A stretch of 64,000 bases of DNA from Immersiella caudata (taxonomy: Eukaryota > Ascomycota > Sordariomycetes > Sordariales > Lasiosphaeriaceae), in assembly GCA_030512335.1 (NCBI GenBank), contig JAULSU010000006.1, forward strand, positions 3,472,001 to 3,536,000, written 5' to 3'. The translations under genes and the position numbers were made by a program. Position 1 is the stretch's first letter, and every line of letters begins with the position of its first letter. A model generated the notes under the pieces. That model ran no database searches. It was not told the origin of the DNA and worked only from the letters and a program-made list of their open reading frames with translations. This document shows positions 43,387-56,961 of the stretch, one piece after another.

Positions 43387-45323
43387 CTACTTCTGATGCC
43401 GCGGGCCTTGGCGAGGCTGGCTTCCGTACGCCCTTCTCCCCTGGGGCTTCTTGTCTCTGCTCATGCCGGCCGCCAGCGTGATGTCGACTCGAGGAGGCGT
43501 GGCGAAGCCAAAGCTCTGCGCTAAAGTTAGCACGCCGTTGACAAGACGGAACCGTAAGGGGGTCTCACCTTTGCGACCTTGACGAGGTCGAGCTTGTGGA
43601 CGTCAAACACACTCCGTAGGCTGTGCGACGCGTACGCGTGCAGGTATGACCGATACCCGTCCTTGGCGCTTTGGTTGAGGTAGTAGTTCTGCCCAATCAG
43701 CTTCTCCAGCTGGGACTGTACGTTCAAAATCTTATTCTTCGGGAAGTCGTATTCGACTACCGGCACCTTGGCAGCCTTAAGATGTGCCAGGAAGCCCATC
43801 TCGTTCGGCTGCAGGAAGAGGAGCGAACGGCCCTTTGTGTTGTTGCCGCGTGCAGTACGACCGACACGGTGGATGTAGTCGCGCGGGTCATCCGGGGGGT
43901 CGAACTGGACAATCCAGTCGACTGCAGGAATGTCGAGACCACGGGCGGCAACGTCCGTGCAGATCAGCGTTCCCTGCTTGGCGTTGCAGAATTCGAAAAA
44001 GGTGTTTGTGCGCTTCTGCTGCTTCTGTTTCCCGTGCAGGTCGAGAACCTGCAAGTCAATGTACTGGAGGAGCTCGCTGTAGTATTTCACCGAGTTGCAG
44101 GATGAGAAGAAGACGATGATCTTCTTCTTTGCCATCTTCTTCAGGAAGGAGAATAGAAGGAGGAAGCGCTTGTCCGCGTCGACCACAACATAGCCCTGGT
44201 CCAAACCTTCTACCGTGCTGAACTGCTTCTCCTCGTCGACGTTGATGTAGAGGGGTCCGGGCCGCAACGAAATTCGCGCGAGGTCCTCGACTTTGGTGGT
44301 TTGTGTCGCCGAGAAAAGCATCGTTTGTCTGTCTTCCTTGGGAAGGATCTTGACGATCTGGCGCATCTCATCCTCGAAACCGATCTCCAATATCCTGTCG
44401 GCCTCGTCGATGATCAGCGAGCGAAGGTTCTTGAAGACGAAAGGGGTATTTTGCAGGTCTAGAATGTAGAGTTAGCCGCCGAAGTGACGATAGTGAAGTT
44501 GAGAACCTACGATCAAGCAGTCTGCCAGGTGTGGCGATCAGGAGGTTCACTCCCTTGCCCAGCTTCTCCGCCTCGGCCCTGCGATTTGCGCCTCCGATGA
44601 CAACACCATCTGCGCATGAAATGTTAGCTCATCGGCCCCAATCTCTTTACCGCTGCAGGGCTACCTACACGTTTGGGAGTGGTTCTTCATGAGCTCTCTA
44701 GCAACGCCAAAGATCTGAAGAGCCAGTTCGCGAGTTGGGGTGACGACGATGCAGCCCGTCCCATTCCTGGGCTTGAACCGCAAGGAATGAAGGATCTCAA
44801 TCGCCGGAACGAGGAATGCCAGCGTCTTGCCAGAACCAGTCTTCGCCGCACCGAGCACATCCTTTCCAGCCAGAAGAGGAGGAATGCCTCGTCTCTGGAT
44901 CTCGGTCATTTTTGTGAATCCCATCTCTTCAATTGCCTTCATGGTCTTCTCCGACAGGGTGAGCTCGCTGAAGGCCTGCGCATTGGTTGTCACATCTGGC
45001 GGGAGCAGCGACTCAATCGCTGTAGGAGTCTCCTCCCCGTTCGCCGCCTCTCCTTCGGCTACCCTTCTCGAAAACTCATTCTGGTCGTCGATCTCAACCT
45101 CACCCTGCTCCGACTCGCTTTCCTCGGCGTCGCTGTCGGCAGAGCTGGTAGCGCCGTCGAGTTCCTGCGCGGTCGCATGGTCGCTCTCGGGATCGCTCTC
45201 CTCCGGTGTGGGGTCGCGCTTCAGCTTCTTCTTCGGCTTGGGAGCGGCTGAGACCACGGCCTCCCCCTTCATGGACTTGGTGTCCTTGAGCTTTCGCTTC
45301 TTGCTGCTGCGATCGGAACCCAT
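43387..45323 (-). CDS. has1: DEAD-box ATP-dependent RNA helicase HAS1 (DDX18)
   Basis: Nucleolar RNA helicase required in yeast for 40S and 60S ribosome maturation, including release of snoRNAs from pre-rRNA. Four exons, 45323-44669, 44609-44511, 44458-43569 and 43515-43387, give 590 residues with all joins in phase. A Lys-rich and acidic N-terminus of about 100 residues precedes the Q motif (F-S-E-L-T-L...G-F-T-K-M-T-E-I-Q). Walker A is A-A-K-T-G-S-G-K-T and motif Ia P-T-R-E-L-A. The splice joins yield the HAS1-specific [17 protein letters not shown] and P-G-R-L-L-D-H. Then come D-E-A-D, S-A-T-Q-T, and the C-terminal RecA lobe with H-R-V-G-R-T-A-R-G. The last exon supplies the conserved tail ([11 protein letters not shown]). 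Yeast Has1 is shorter (505 residues), mainly at the N-terminus. Confidence 0.96.
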
Positions 45324-47925
45324 GTTGCTGGCGGTTTCGGCTTGAGCAATGGGGAGGTTGGACGGTCCTGCGCTCTGCTGCAGAAGTTTGGTGCTCGATC
45401 AACTTTTTTTCCTTATCGTCGGCGCGATAGTTTGTGCCAAGATCTCAGCCAGGCCCACACCCAGACAGGGGTACGCTCTGACCAATTAGGTGGCCCACAA
45501 ATTGAGTGTGAAACAAAAAAAGGTTAGTGTTGGTTGACGGGTCTCGAGGGCACACTTGACATCAAAGTGCACAAGATGACGCCAGGAGCAGTGAACTGGA
45601 TCGTCAACAATACGGGCAGATATGCCTGGCGTACAGACTGTTGGGCCTGGCAGCATAGACATATAGGTTCAGGCAGCACAGTATTGCATCATGGTTTTCA
45701 TCCCAGCTCGGCGAAATGTTCTGCCAGGCCCCGAGCGGCGGGGCCAGTCGGTGGGGTTCCAGGGCGGTGAGCGACGGACACCGCCAAAGTGGGCCAACCC
45801 GGCAACTGGAACTGGGACGCGGGGGGAACTTGCCAGGGTCTGTGCGTGTCGACCTGCCAGGCCTCGCAAAGTCCTCTCGTTCGCTCGCTCAACCAATTCA
45901 TCAGACGAAATGGCAGGCGACGACACCACTTTCTCTGCAAACCGGCCTTGGCCATTTCCCCCAGTCCCCGAATGAAGCGGGCGCCTGGCTGGGCTCCGGC
46001 TTCGGCAGGCAAAGGATTTTCGGTTTTACAGGCGGTTCACGGCTCAAAGACCATCCAGTGTGATGGGAAGGCGCAGAACGCAGCTTGCAGCGCAGGACGG
46101 GAGCGAGCCACGCTGCCACGCTGCCACGCTGCCACGCTCCAGCAGGAACGCACACACACACACACACACACACACCTCGGCCTCCACCTCCTCTCTCTAC
46201 CACCGTACTTTAACCTTTGGTTCAGCGCCGGCGTGGGGCACAGAAATTTCCGGGCCTGCGTGAGATCTCGGGTTCTGGGTTCCCGGGCACGCTGCGTCGC
46301 CAACAATCTGCTGCCGTCCTTCTAGTGCTCTTCAGGAGCCCTGCCAAGTGGTCAGCCTGGCCCCTTTCCCGCATCGGGAGGCTCACGGCTCCTTCCAACT
46401 GCCCAGTGGCGGTCTGGCACGATATTAACGCGTCCACAGTACCACTGCAGTGCGAAGCTGCTGCCGCGGCTGCCCACGGCCAAACCTCGCCCAACGTTCC
46501 ATCGCCCGCTGAGTCCTTGGTTGAGCCGGCGAGCTCCAAAAACGGCGCCTCTCCGTCGCTGCTCTCCGTCTCTGGCGCGCTCACCGCCTCCTGCCCGCGG
46601 TGCCATCATCACCGAGCCCGCCGAGCACCACATGCACGGCATGCAGCGTGGGAGGAGTTAAATGACGGCAATAAACACAGCACCCCTCCGCACCCCTCCG
46701 CACCCCTCAACGCCAGACTCACCCGACGGCCAAAGCAAAAACGCTCCTCCAAGCCTCCGTCCTGTTCGCCCCCTAGGGCCTTTCTTGGCGTCTTCGTCCC
46801 CAATATCCTTCGACATTAAAACCTGCCCAGTTGTAACGGTCGAGCCGCGAGCCCCTCCAGGATGCTCCTCACAGCGGGGCCGGACGCCAGTCCGCCCCAA
46901 CAACGCCTCCGTCTCGGCAGTGCTGGGCAACGGAGCTAAGAAACGGACTGCTACCTCGCTGCCAGCCGTCAACTGCGTTTGGGGGGAGAACTGGAGAGTG
47001 TACCGCCATGGTCTCTGAGCTCGGACGTTGAGGGGTTGACGGGGAAGGCGTCGTCAGGAGACGCCTGCCGCACTCCGTCAGGTGTCATGGACTATGTGCC
47101 GTCACCACTCCCAACGCCGTTGAGCTAAGAGCTTGCGGAGCCTGTACATTCCGTCTCAAGGGCTGGTTCCATCTATGTTGGCGGGCAGAAGGGCTTCTCG
47201 TGGCGTGGTTACATGCCGGCGAGTTGCGCCGGAGTCCTGGGGGCAACGGTCGCAGCTGGGCAGGACGGCTTGAAAGGGGGAGACGGCAGAGGAGATGGGC
47301 TGCACGGAGAAACTCTCACCGACCTCGTACACCGCTAGGCTCTCGACTTTTCCATCTCGATCATGTTATTTATCGTGCAGGCAGACATCCGAGGATACCC
47401 CATCGATGCCCTCCCTCACCGCATCATGCATCCTGTCGGCGTCCCAACGTGGGCATCGACACGGCTCGAGTCGATCATGGTAGTATCGTTGGCGTCACAG
47501 GCTCCCGATGATTGGCGACGGTTCCGTGGCTGAAGCAGGATTCTGCGTCGTCATTGTGGGGAAACGAGGTTCGAGATGAAGTTCATCTATTGTTCTTTAC
47601 GGTGCTGAGGTCCTACCTGGACGGCAATCTCGACGCCATGATTATCCCTCACTGACGGTCGGGGCGAAGTCCGGGTGCCTGCTGGGTGCTAATATAGACG
47701 CTGGGTGGCAAGGGAACCCCCTGAGTGATGACCGGCAGTAGCTCGCGGCGAAGACAGGAACGCCCGATGCAATATAAATTTCACCTGGTTCGCCCCCTGG
47801 AGCTCTGGAGCTCTCACATGCTAGCTCTAGCTCTTATCTCGGAACAAAACACCCCGGAGTAGCTCAGATCACAAGTGACGCCATCGTCAAGCTTCAGCTT
47901 CTTTACTCAAGCTTCTTCTCCAACC
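45324..47925. other. intergenic, GC-rich
   Basis: No gene supported. Short tandem tracts occur: 8-bp GCCACGCT units at 46107-46138, a CA microsatellite at 46151-46174, and three 10-bp CACCCCTCCG-type units at about 46680-46708. Confidence 0.4.
46107..46174. repeat. GCCACGCT tandem repeat and CA microsatellite
   Basis: Four 8-bp GCCACGCT units are followed within 15 bases by about 12 CA dinucleotides. Confidence 0.85.
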
Positions 47926-48597
47926 ATGAAGTTCTCACTTGTTCTCTCCCTCGCTATTGGCGTTTCTGCTGCCAGCTTCCGCACGAGAAGCATTGGCGTC
48001 CAGGCCTTCGACGGCGAGTACAGCTTCCACGCTGCTGACATTCCATACAATGCTCCAGAGGGCTACGAGACCAGCGTTGCCTTCCTGGACAACCTCGCCA
48101 AGAGGTCCACCGAGGCCATGGAGGTCGTCCCGGCCGGCCTCGAACGCCGCTATGAGAGCGTCCAGGCTCTGCGCCGCCTCCAACGCAAGCAGTACTCGCC
48201 CAACGACTTCTTTGAGTGCGCCAATGCGGTACGTCCGAGCTCTTTGTCCTCCCCTTTCCTCCTCCCCGACATGCTGACTCCTCCACAGAACCCAGCGCCC
48301 GCCAGCGCCGACTGCGGCGTCATTGTCAAGAATGTCCTCGCTACTGGAAACGACCTCGTCGTAGCTCGCAGCTCCTGCCTTGTCTTCACCTACCGCACTT
48401 GCCAGGCCTTCTTCTGTTCGCTCTGCTCCACCCTCACCACCTCGACCGACTTCATCGGCAACCAGCTCGACACCGTCGACGCTCTCTGCGTCGCGGACGG
48501 CAAGGCTGGCACGATTGTGGGCGAGGAGTCCCCACAGTACCAGCTCGGCTTCACCCGCGCTGGGAGCGGCCTGCCCAACTACGAGAACTGCAGCTAA
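47926..48597 (+). CDS. small secreted Cys-rich protein, family not recognised
   Basis: Exon 1 is 47926-48228 and exon 2 48289-48597, joined in phase 0 across a 60-nt intron (GTACGT...CAG), giving 203 residues. The intron length is a multiple of three and has no stop, so the unspliced frame is also open. The N-terminus is a signal peptide (M-K-F-S-L-V-L-S-L-A-I-G-V-S-A). Dibasic sites follow (L-A-K-R-S and L-E-R-R-Y) that could be Kex2-type processing sites. Eight Cys lie in the C-terminal half (E-C-A-N-A, A-D-C, S-S-C, R-T-C, F-F-C, S-L-C, A-L-C, N-C-S). Size, signal peptide and even Cys number resemble secreted effectors or hyphal surface proteins. A TATA-like A-T-A-T-A-A-A lies near 47770. 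Confidence 0.8.
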   Translation: MKFSLVLSLAIGVSAASFRTRSIGVQAFDGEYSFHAADIPYNAPEGYETSVAFLDNLAKRSTEAMEVVPAGLERRYESVQALRRLQRKQYSPNDFFECANAVRPSSLSSPFLLPDMLTPPQNPAPASADCGVIVKNVLATGNDLVVARSSCLVFTYRTCQAFFCSLCSTLTTSTDFIGNQLDTVDALCVADGKAGTIVGEESPQYQLGFTRAGSGLPNYENCS

Positions 48598-51500
48598 GGG
48601 ACATGACTGAGTCATGGAGAGTGGTGGAGTGCTCTGTACGATCGAAGAAAGTGCGGTTCCTTTGAGTGGGGAGTGTGGTGCGCGACGACCGAACAGTCCG
48701 ACTCGAGCGATGGTTACGGATGCCCATTGCTGGCTCCCTGGCAGTCAGAGGCATGCATTCCACTCCTACTACCCACTATCCATGGGTAGATGGAAGGGAA
48801 CATGCACTGGGTAGCCAAGGGCCCTACAGTGGCATCATGTGAGGACGATCAGCAACAGAAATACGCTTCACGATGCTACGTCATGACGGTGTTCGGCTTT
48901 TCATATAAGCATGCTGTCTTTTCCGCCAGCCAGTTACATACGGGGAAGGGGAGGCACCGAAGGCGGAGTGAAGGCGGAGGCGGCTCGCAGGGCTGGTGGG
49001 TCGGAGCATTTATCCCAACACACACGATCTACCCCGACGACTTGGGCCGGTCGTCCCCAAACCCGGGCCCAGCTTACAAAAGTCTCCAATCCCCCTGAAG
49101 TACATACCTGTCATCTCTTATTTCGGTGCGCCTCTGACAGAATAGAACGAATTCTTCTCTCCTGCGAACCATCTTCCCCTCTTGCATGTTCTCATATCAT
49201 GGGGTCACCACCCCACCACCTTCCTCTTTGGTGAATTGAGCTCTCTACTTCACCGACACGACGAGAGCTTGAGGTTTGACCGTCGGGCGCTGCCCCAATA
49301 AATTGGGACGGGAGTCCGACGGCGGCTTTATTAATAAACCCCCCATGCAAGCCGGCTAAGCGACGCGGACGCGAAGCTGTCTTTCCTGGTATTGATACGG
49401 GCAACGCGCTCCAGCCCGTCGTAAGCGAAGATTAAATGCCGGGCGAGGACTATGAGGCTTGAAAGGACCCTGAAGGGAAGGGCTAGCATGAGTGACACAA
49501 GTGGAGATGCTTTGATGGGGGGAAAGATGTCTGTTGTGGCACAAAGGTTTCTTTTTTGGCGGCAGATCCCGCTCGCAGAATTTAGCATGCGCGTGCTGTT
49601 TTTTTTTGGCGTGCTTCTGGAAAATAAGGTGACACGCCGGTAGAAGCTTGTTGCTGGTGCCGTCGTGCCTCCCCCGCACTTTGAGCGAGACTCTGGTGCC
49701 GGCTTCGCCGCAGGGAGACATAAAGGGTGGTTGCCATCGGCTGATGAAGGGGGGTTGCAACGGCTGGGAAGGGTGTATGTGGCTGGTCTCCGTCGAGCTT
49801 TTTGAAGCCATTGTGAGATTTGTGAATGACATGTTGGAAAAGGGGCACAAACAACGCTGTTGCTCGTGAGCGAGGAGCCAATTGCCACCTGGTGTTTATT
49901 ATCGTTATCGGTCAACGCCATGGCTCTTATCGGACTCTTATCGAAAAATGCTCCCCGCTCCCCCATCTTCTCGCTCGCGGTGAACTGCCCAATCAGCGAT
50001 CGCCGTGTTCCTCGTGCCTCTTTGACCAGCTTAGCCCATGCCGACCATGACGATTACTAGCAGCAGCGCTGCGGGAATTCTGAACGCGATGCTCTCCTTT
50101 CACCAATTTCCAATTGCCCAATTCAGGAGACACAGGTGCCCTGTTGCCCACAAAGAAAAGGCACGTTCGTCTGAGGCATCCTAATCCATCACCGTTCCAA
50201 ACCAGTCGGTGGGCTCCCCTCCTTCCCCGCAAAGAAGAAAATCTCTACCCCAACAGCTGCCCCACGATCTGTGCTTGACTGACGCCGTTTTAGGGACGAC
50301 TTGGCAGCGTGATTCCGGCCCCAGAAACACCAACAAGACTTTGAACAGCTGACAAGCAGGCAGGATGAGAGGCGTCGCAGCTGGACCTCCAACGGTGAGG
50401 GCGAGGGCAAACACGTGGAGTTTCAGCAGGGTATGGAGCAATTTTTCCCCAGTTTTATTTTCCTCATTCGGTTTCGTTTTTGTTGCTTCCCCCCAACCAG
50501 ACCCTGCCACCGAAGCCGAAGCCGTCCACTATTTGCGGGAGTCTGCAGAACATTGAGCTCCACGGCGAGAAATAAGACGTCGGATGGCGCGGCCCCATGA
50601 CCATCGAGGTGTTTGCCCAGACGAAATCCCTTGGCTTTGCTGGAGACACACAGTTGCCGCGCGGTGAAGTTGCCACGAAGGCCCCGGGGCTGCAGCATCA
50701 CCTCAGGGGCAGGCTCGGGATCGTCCCGGGTTGGAGGAACGAAGATGCCAATGCACCCAGATCCGTCCACTCTCCAGATACCCGCCTGCTAGCAACCGGT
50801 AGTCCGAACACAAGAGATGCACCGTCTGCTTTTGCTGCCAATTGCGCCGAACCTAGCGGCCGGCTGATCTCCCGCAATTTTTTTCTCGGGCGCGCGCTCA
50901 GGCGAGTTCCCTCTAGGGATTGCCGCTCTGAGGATTCGTGATGGTCAGGCGACCAGTTTCCCTGCCCCTGAAACAGTTTGTTCCTTGCACCTCTGGGGCT
51001 GAAAAGGTCGCCTGGCATGACAGCAAATCAGCGGGTTTGCGCTTGCGATGCGCGACCCCGCCCTCAGTTTGTCATTAGTCAATCACGAGGTCGCCAGAGA
51101 GGCAGGCCGCCCCTGGACGCAAAATATTACGTGGAGGCCATCGCCTTGTCCAGACTATGGGAGGGGCGGCCAGACGACTCACTGGCCCACGGCTCGTGGC
51201 CCGGGTTGGCATTTGTCGACAGTCGAGAGATGACAAGATGACATGCATTTTGGGGGGCTCAGTAAGGCGTTTGACGGGGGTTGATTAGCCGTTGCCCCAT
51301 GCCAGATCGGCCAAGACGATGAGCCGGTTGCTGCCGGTCGACCTTTTCGGCCTTGCAAGACAGAAAAGTCTGAGATGTCGTGACTCGGAGTATGTCGGTA
51401 TACGGTGGACAGGGAACGAAAGTCTAAAGCGAGCAAAGTTGCTCATCGCTCCCGTCCTCCCGTCAAACCGGGCGGCTGGCGTGCCCTCGCCTGGGGCCTT

Positions 51501-52298
51501 GGCGATGGTAAACCACGTCGCACGAAGAGATAAGGCGATCGGAACGATATCGTCCCTCTCCTAGATGGCGGTCTGCAGCGCTGCGGCTTTCCACGACCAG
51601 CAATCCAACGGCACACAGTTCACAGTTGGGTTGGCTGAGGCTGCGGCAGGTGGGCCGGCGCTTGGCCCTGTGAAGGAGCGCTGAGACTCCAGACCCGGGG
51701 CCTGTTGGGACGGGCATTGGAGCGGGTTTTTATCTGCTCTTGGCGAGCGCAAGGGAAGGCATGACCTGGCTGCCACCCCACCTCTCCCGCCTGGCCGAAA
51801 TTCTGCCCTGAGAATTCCGATGTGCCGTTTGGGTCATGCCATCACCCCCCCCCCTGCACATTGACGTTCAGTGGTCTTTTCCAAGACGCCGTCTCCAGCA
51901 CTTGAACTACCTACCTCCCGAGCTCTTTACAATACCACAACCGCTGCGTGCACGTCTTTCCAACCCTCCCGACGTCTAGGCCGTCCTTCCTTCTCCGCGA
52001 GTTTCACAAATTTGACTGCATGCCGGCGCAATTGCCTCTTCCGCCCTGCCCAGCACCCTAGTGGCGGCATCAGTTGTGAATCCCGCCCGAATTCTTCCGG
52101 CTCAAAACCGCCTAGCTGCGAGACGCCTGGGATACCTCACGCGAGCACCTTCTTTCCGCCCTCCCTACACCACCAATCTGCGAGACCGCTCCCTGCACTG
52201 CTGCGTCTGCGTCCAGTTGCGCCGCTACATGTCTCCGCAATTTCTCGCTCCCTCCTACGTTTTTACAGCATCACTGCGGCGGCTAGCACTCGGCAAAG
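48598..52298. other. 3.7-kb intergenic region upstream of the PFK-2/FBPase-2 gene
   Basis: No gene supported. An ATG at 52229 opens a 28-codon frame that ends at 52315, past the ATG of the next gene; it would be an overlapping upstream ORF if the leader extends that far. Confidence 0.4.

Positions 52299-52315
<17 letters not shown>
52229..52315 (+). promoter_or_regulatory. candidate overlapping upstream ORF of the PFK-2/FBPase-2 gene
   Basis: ATG at 52229 starts a 28-codon frame that terminates at 52315, overlapping the main ATG at 52299 in another frame. If transcribed, ribosomes that initiate here would bypass the main start. Confidence 0.35.
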
Positions 52316-53950
<1,635 letters not shown>

Positions 53951-55404
53951 GGCGAGGAGAGATAGTCGACCACAAAATTGATCGGGGACAAGTGTGGGAA
54001 AAACTGGTACACGGAGTTACGGTCTGCTTTTGTTTAACGGGAGTGGCACGATGCCATTGCAAGGTCGCTTGTAATCACCCATATTTTCGAGACTCGGTAT
54101 GGGAACGCTCGGTGTTGGAACACCGATGCCAAACGAAACGGGCTCAAGCATATAGAAAGGTGGAGGGCGCCGTTGGGTGTTTTCATGTTACACGCAGGGT
54201 CCGACTCACTGAGTCGTGTGTTGAAATCATTTGCTATTTGGTTCGCTTTTCTCGCATCACCTTGATGCCCAACTCCTGTCTGAAGGGTCACTTTTATTGC
54301 GACGAAAGGAAGGGCAAAGATGCGTCACGAAACCCTTTTTTGAGCTTCCGTCTGGCAGTTCGCCGAATGGGGGAAACCGTGGTACTGATCAAGTGAAGTC
54401 GCTGTATCCGGTACCACGAGGGGAATCGTAATAATTACCAGACCAACCAATTCGGATCTGACTGGCGGGTGTGACCGATGTGACATGTCACGGGAACTCA
54501 CTTCTAGTGGCCGTAACCGCCTGTCCCAATGATTGAATCGCGGGGGACCAGTACCCTGAGGCGCCGAGATGAACCCCTGAAAGGCGAGATATTGACAATC
54601 ACAAACCACTCACTGGAACATCTACAAAGTGACAAGTTACCCTTTCCGCTAACATCAATCTGTCAAGCCCTCCCCCAATCTTGGACCCTGACGCAAGCTG
54701 GCAAGGATTCTCCGCATCGTCACCCCCACACTCCCCTGCAGACCTGGTGTCAGGAACTGCACAAAATTGACCATCCCGAGAAAGGAATTGTTCATCATTC
54801 GTGGGGGAGGCCTCGCGGGGTGTTTGTGGGTGGGAATGGCAGGTGACCAACTGAGTTTTTTTTACCTGCCTGCCGGGGGTTCTGCTCCCTGACTGGTATG
54901 GGGGTAATTTCTTCAGGCCTTGTGATGTGTTGGGCGTCGTTGGGTTTGGGTACCTGAGGGGTGAAGGGATTGTTTGGGTTTTGGCTGCCGTTTGGTAAGG
55001 GGTGTAGAGTCGGTTGTTAGTGCGAGTTTTCAGGGGTCACTGGAAAAGAAAGCACGGTAACTGCGGCAGAGCTTCGATGTCAAGTGGCTCGGCTCAAAGA
55101 CGCGAGTCAGGGAGACCCGAATCTTCTGGATGAAGTATGACATGCTCCATCTGTACTACTTGTGCTTGGCGACGCTACACTAGACTGTGTGATTTCCTTA
55201 CAAGATGACTGAAAGCTGTCCCACCCTGACACTGATCCGTCAAATGGCAAGACATGGTCCCGATGATGAAAATGAAACTGATGCTTCTTAACTAGATGAT
55301 GTCACAGCGCGTGAGCATCGCCGGTCTCCAGTTCCCGTTTGCACGTCCGAACTGAGCTCATGGACAATGGACCCCTGGTTCGAATGGGGCATCGACCCTT
55401 GGGA
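53951..55404. other. intergenic between convergent genes
   Basis: No gene recognised. Confidence 0.45.
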
Positions 55405-56961
55405 TCAGTAGTAAGGTCTGTGAATGAATCGCATCTTTGCCTCGCCAACATCGTACACGACGACAGCGCCCTGCATAAACGCGTCTCCCAAGATGTAAGG
55501 GCCAGCGCCGCCGTTAGCGATTGCGGTCATGCAGAGGTTAGTCGAGGGGTCTACCCAGCCGCGGTAGATGAGGTCGACAGGGTTGAACCAAAAGGTGATG
55601 CCGTCAAGGGTGACTCCAACTGGTGGGGCGATAGCGTCGCACTGCGTAAAGTATGCGCCATACTGCCAGAGATACACGGCGGGGGGTTTGAATGCCAGGT
55701 TGATGGCGACGGCGATACCTGCAAAAGGGGTTGTCAGTACTCACGCGAGAATAACGTAGGGTACGCGAGTGTGTCGAGGGCAAAAAGAAGGTATTGTTGG
55801 TAGATGCAGGAGCCGGAAATTTGAGGACAGCCACCTCCAAAATGGTGGAATCAGCTTTAGGAAAGGTCACGTACTGGGAGGAAGATAATTCAATGTTGTG
55901 CCACTGTCCACAATATACGGGTGCTTCTTGGTGCTTTTCGTTTGGTCGTACTCCCAGCCGTCCGGAATGATGGTGTAAAACGAGTAGTCATAAGAAGCTT
56001 CAGGCCGGTCAATCATGTTCACCTGCCATAGTCAGCCTCAATTCTCACGCAACAAAGGTGCCCGACTCACAATAATCATATCCAGACTGGCGATTCTGCT
56101 AGTGTTCATGCCAACCGCTGGAGCTACGCCGCCCCAGGCCAGTATGCCTGTGGAGTTTCTGTCGAGCGCAATGCTGAAAACTGGCGGGACCTTGCCCTGG
56201 CTGACCATGCTCGTGAATAGTGGCGAATACTCGATCCGGCTTCCCCTGTTATGGTCGAGGCCGGACCCGAGATACGCATTGGTGAGAGCCGGGAAGGCGA
56301 GGCCGATCAAGCCGCTGGTCCTGTTATTTCCGAACCAATACGTAGTGTTCGCGAGGCAAATCTCCTGCTTCGTGACCGTGATGTTTCCTAGAGTGACATC
56401 AGAGTATCCCATCGGCCCGGCGACGATCTCACCATCACCATAGCGGATAAACATGTGCTGGGCTGGCTCGGTAGCCCCATATTGGAACGAATCGGGATAG
56501 GCAGGGCCAAACTGGCAGGCAATCTGGGGGATAGATTCGCCCGCGTAGTCGAGACAGTCAAAGTCACTCTGAACGGCCCATGTGTCGGAGCTGCCGGTGT
56601 CGACTAGCAGATAGAGTGGGTGGCCATTGAAAAGGACTTCGGTGGCGTACTGAGTGCCGTATGCGTTCGTTGGCGTGATGTTCTGGTACCCGTAGCCGAG
56701 TCCGCTTAGTCGTTGGTAGGCGCCGAGAATCGCAGCAACAGACTTGATGTTGGTCTTCCCGTGCGAGCCTTGCATCTTCTGGATATTGTGACTTTGCTGA
56801 GTGTGTCTGACAAAGCCCCAGGATGGTCGTGTTGCTTTGGCAGCCTCGATACTGAAACCGGGTGGTGTGGTGTCGAGGATCTCGGAGGGATGGCGACCCG
56901 CAGCCATCACACTGAAAGCGACAGTGGCCAGAACGGCCAGATGAAAGGCTGCCGACTTCAT
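55405..56961 (-). CDS. secreted aspartic protease (pepsin family A1)
   Basis: Aspartic endopeptidase-like protein of 450 residues. Exons are 56961-56071, 56022-55875 and 55718-55405, all in phase; the introns are 48 and 156 nt. A signal peptide (M-K-S-A-A-F-H-L-A-V-L-A-T-V-A-F-S) is followed by a propeptide-like stretch of about 80 residues. The two catalytic motifs are L-L-V-D-T-G-S-S-D-T-W at about residue 121 and Y-I-V-D-S-G-T-T-L-N-Y-L-P-P at about 336. The flap has Y-G-D-G. The C-terminus (Y-I-L-G-D-A-F-M-Q-G-A-V-V-V-Y-D) matches the last strand of the fold. Several N-x-T/S sites fit secretion. Acidic extracellular or vacuolar proteolysis is the expected role. Confidence 0.93.

Noticed and set aside
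46217..47018. Plus-strand ORFs upstream of the small secreted protein
   Set aside because: Built from short tandem repeats and GC-rich low complexity; no conserved motif.
55339..55420. Possible tRNA T-arm (GGTTCGAAT)
   Set aside because: No D-arm, anticodon arm or acceptor stem can be folded around it; it lies at the protease 3' end.
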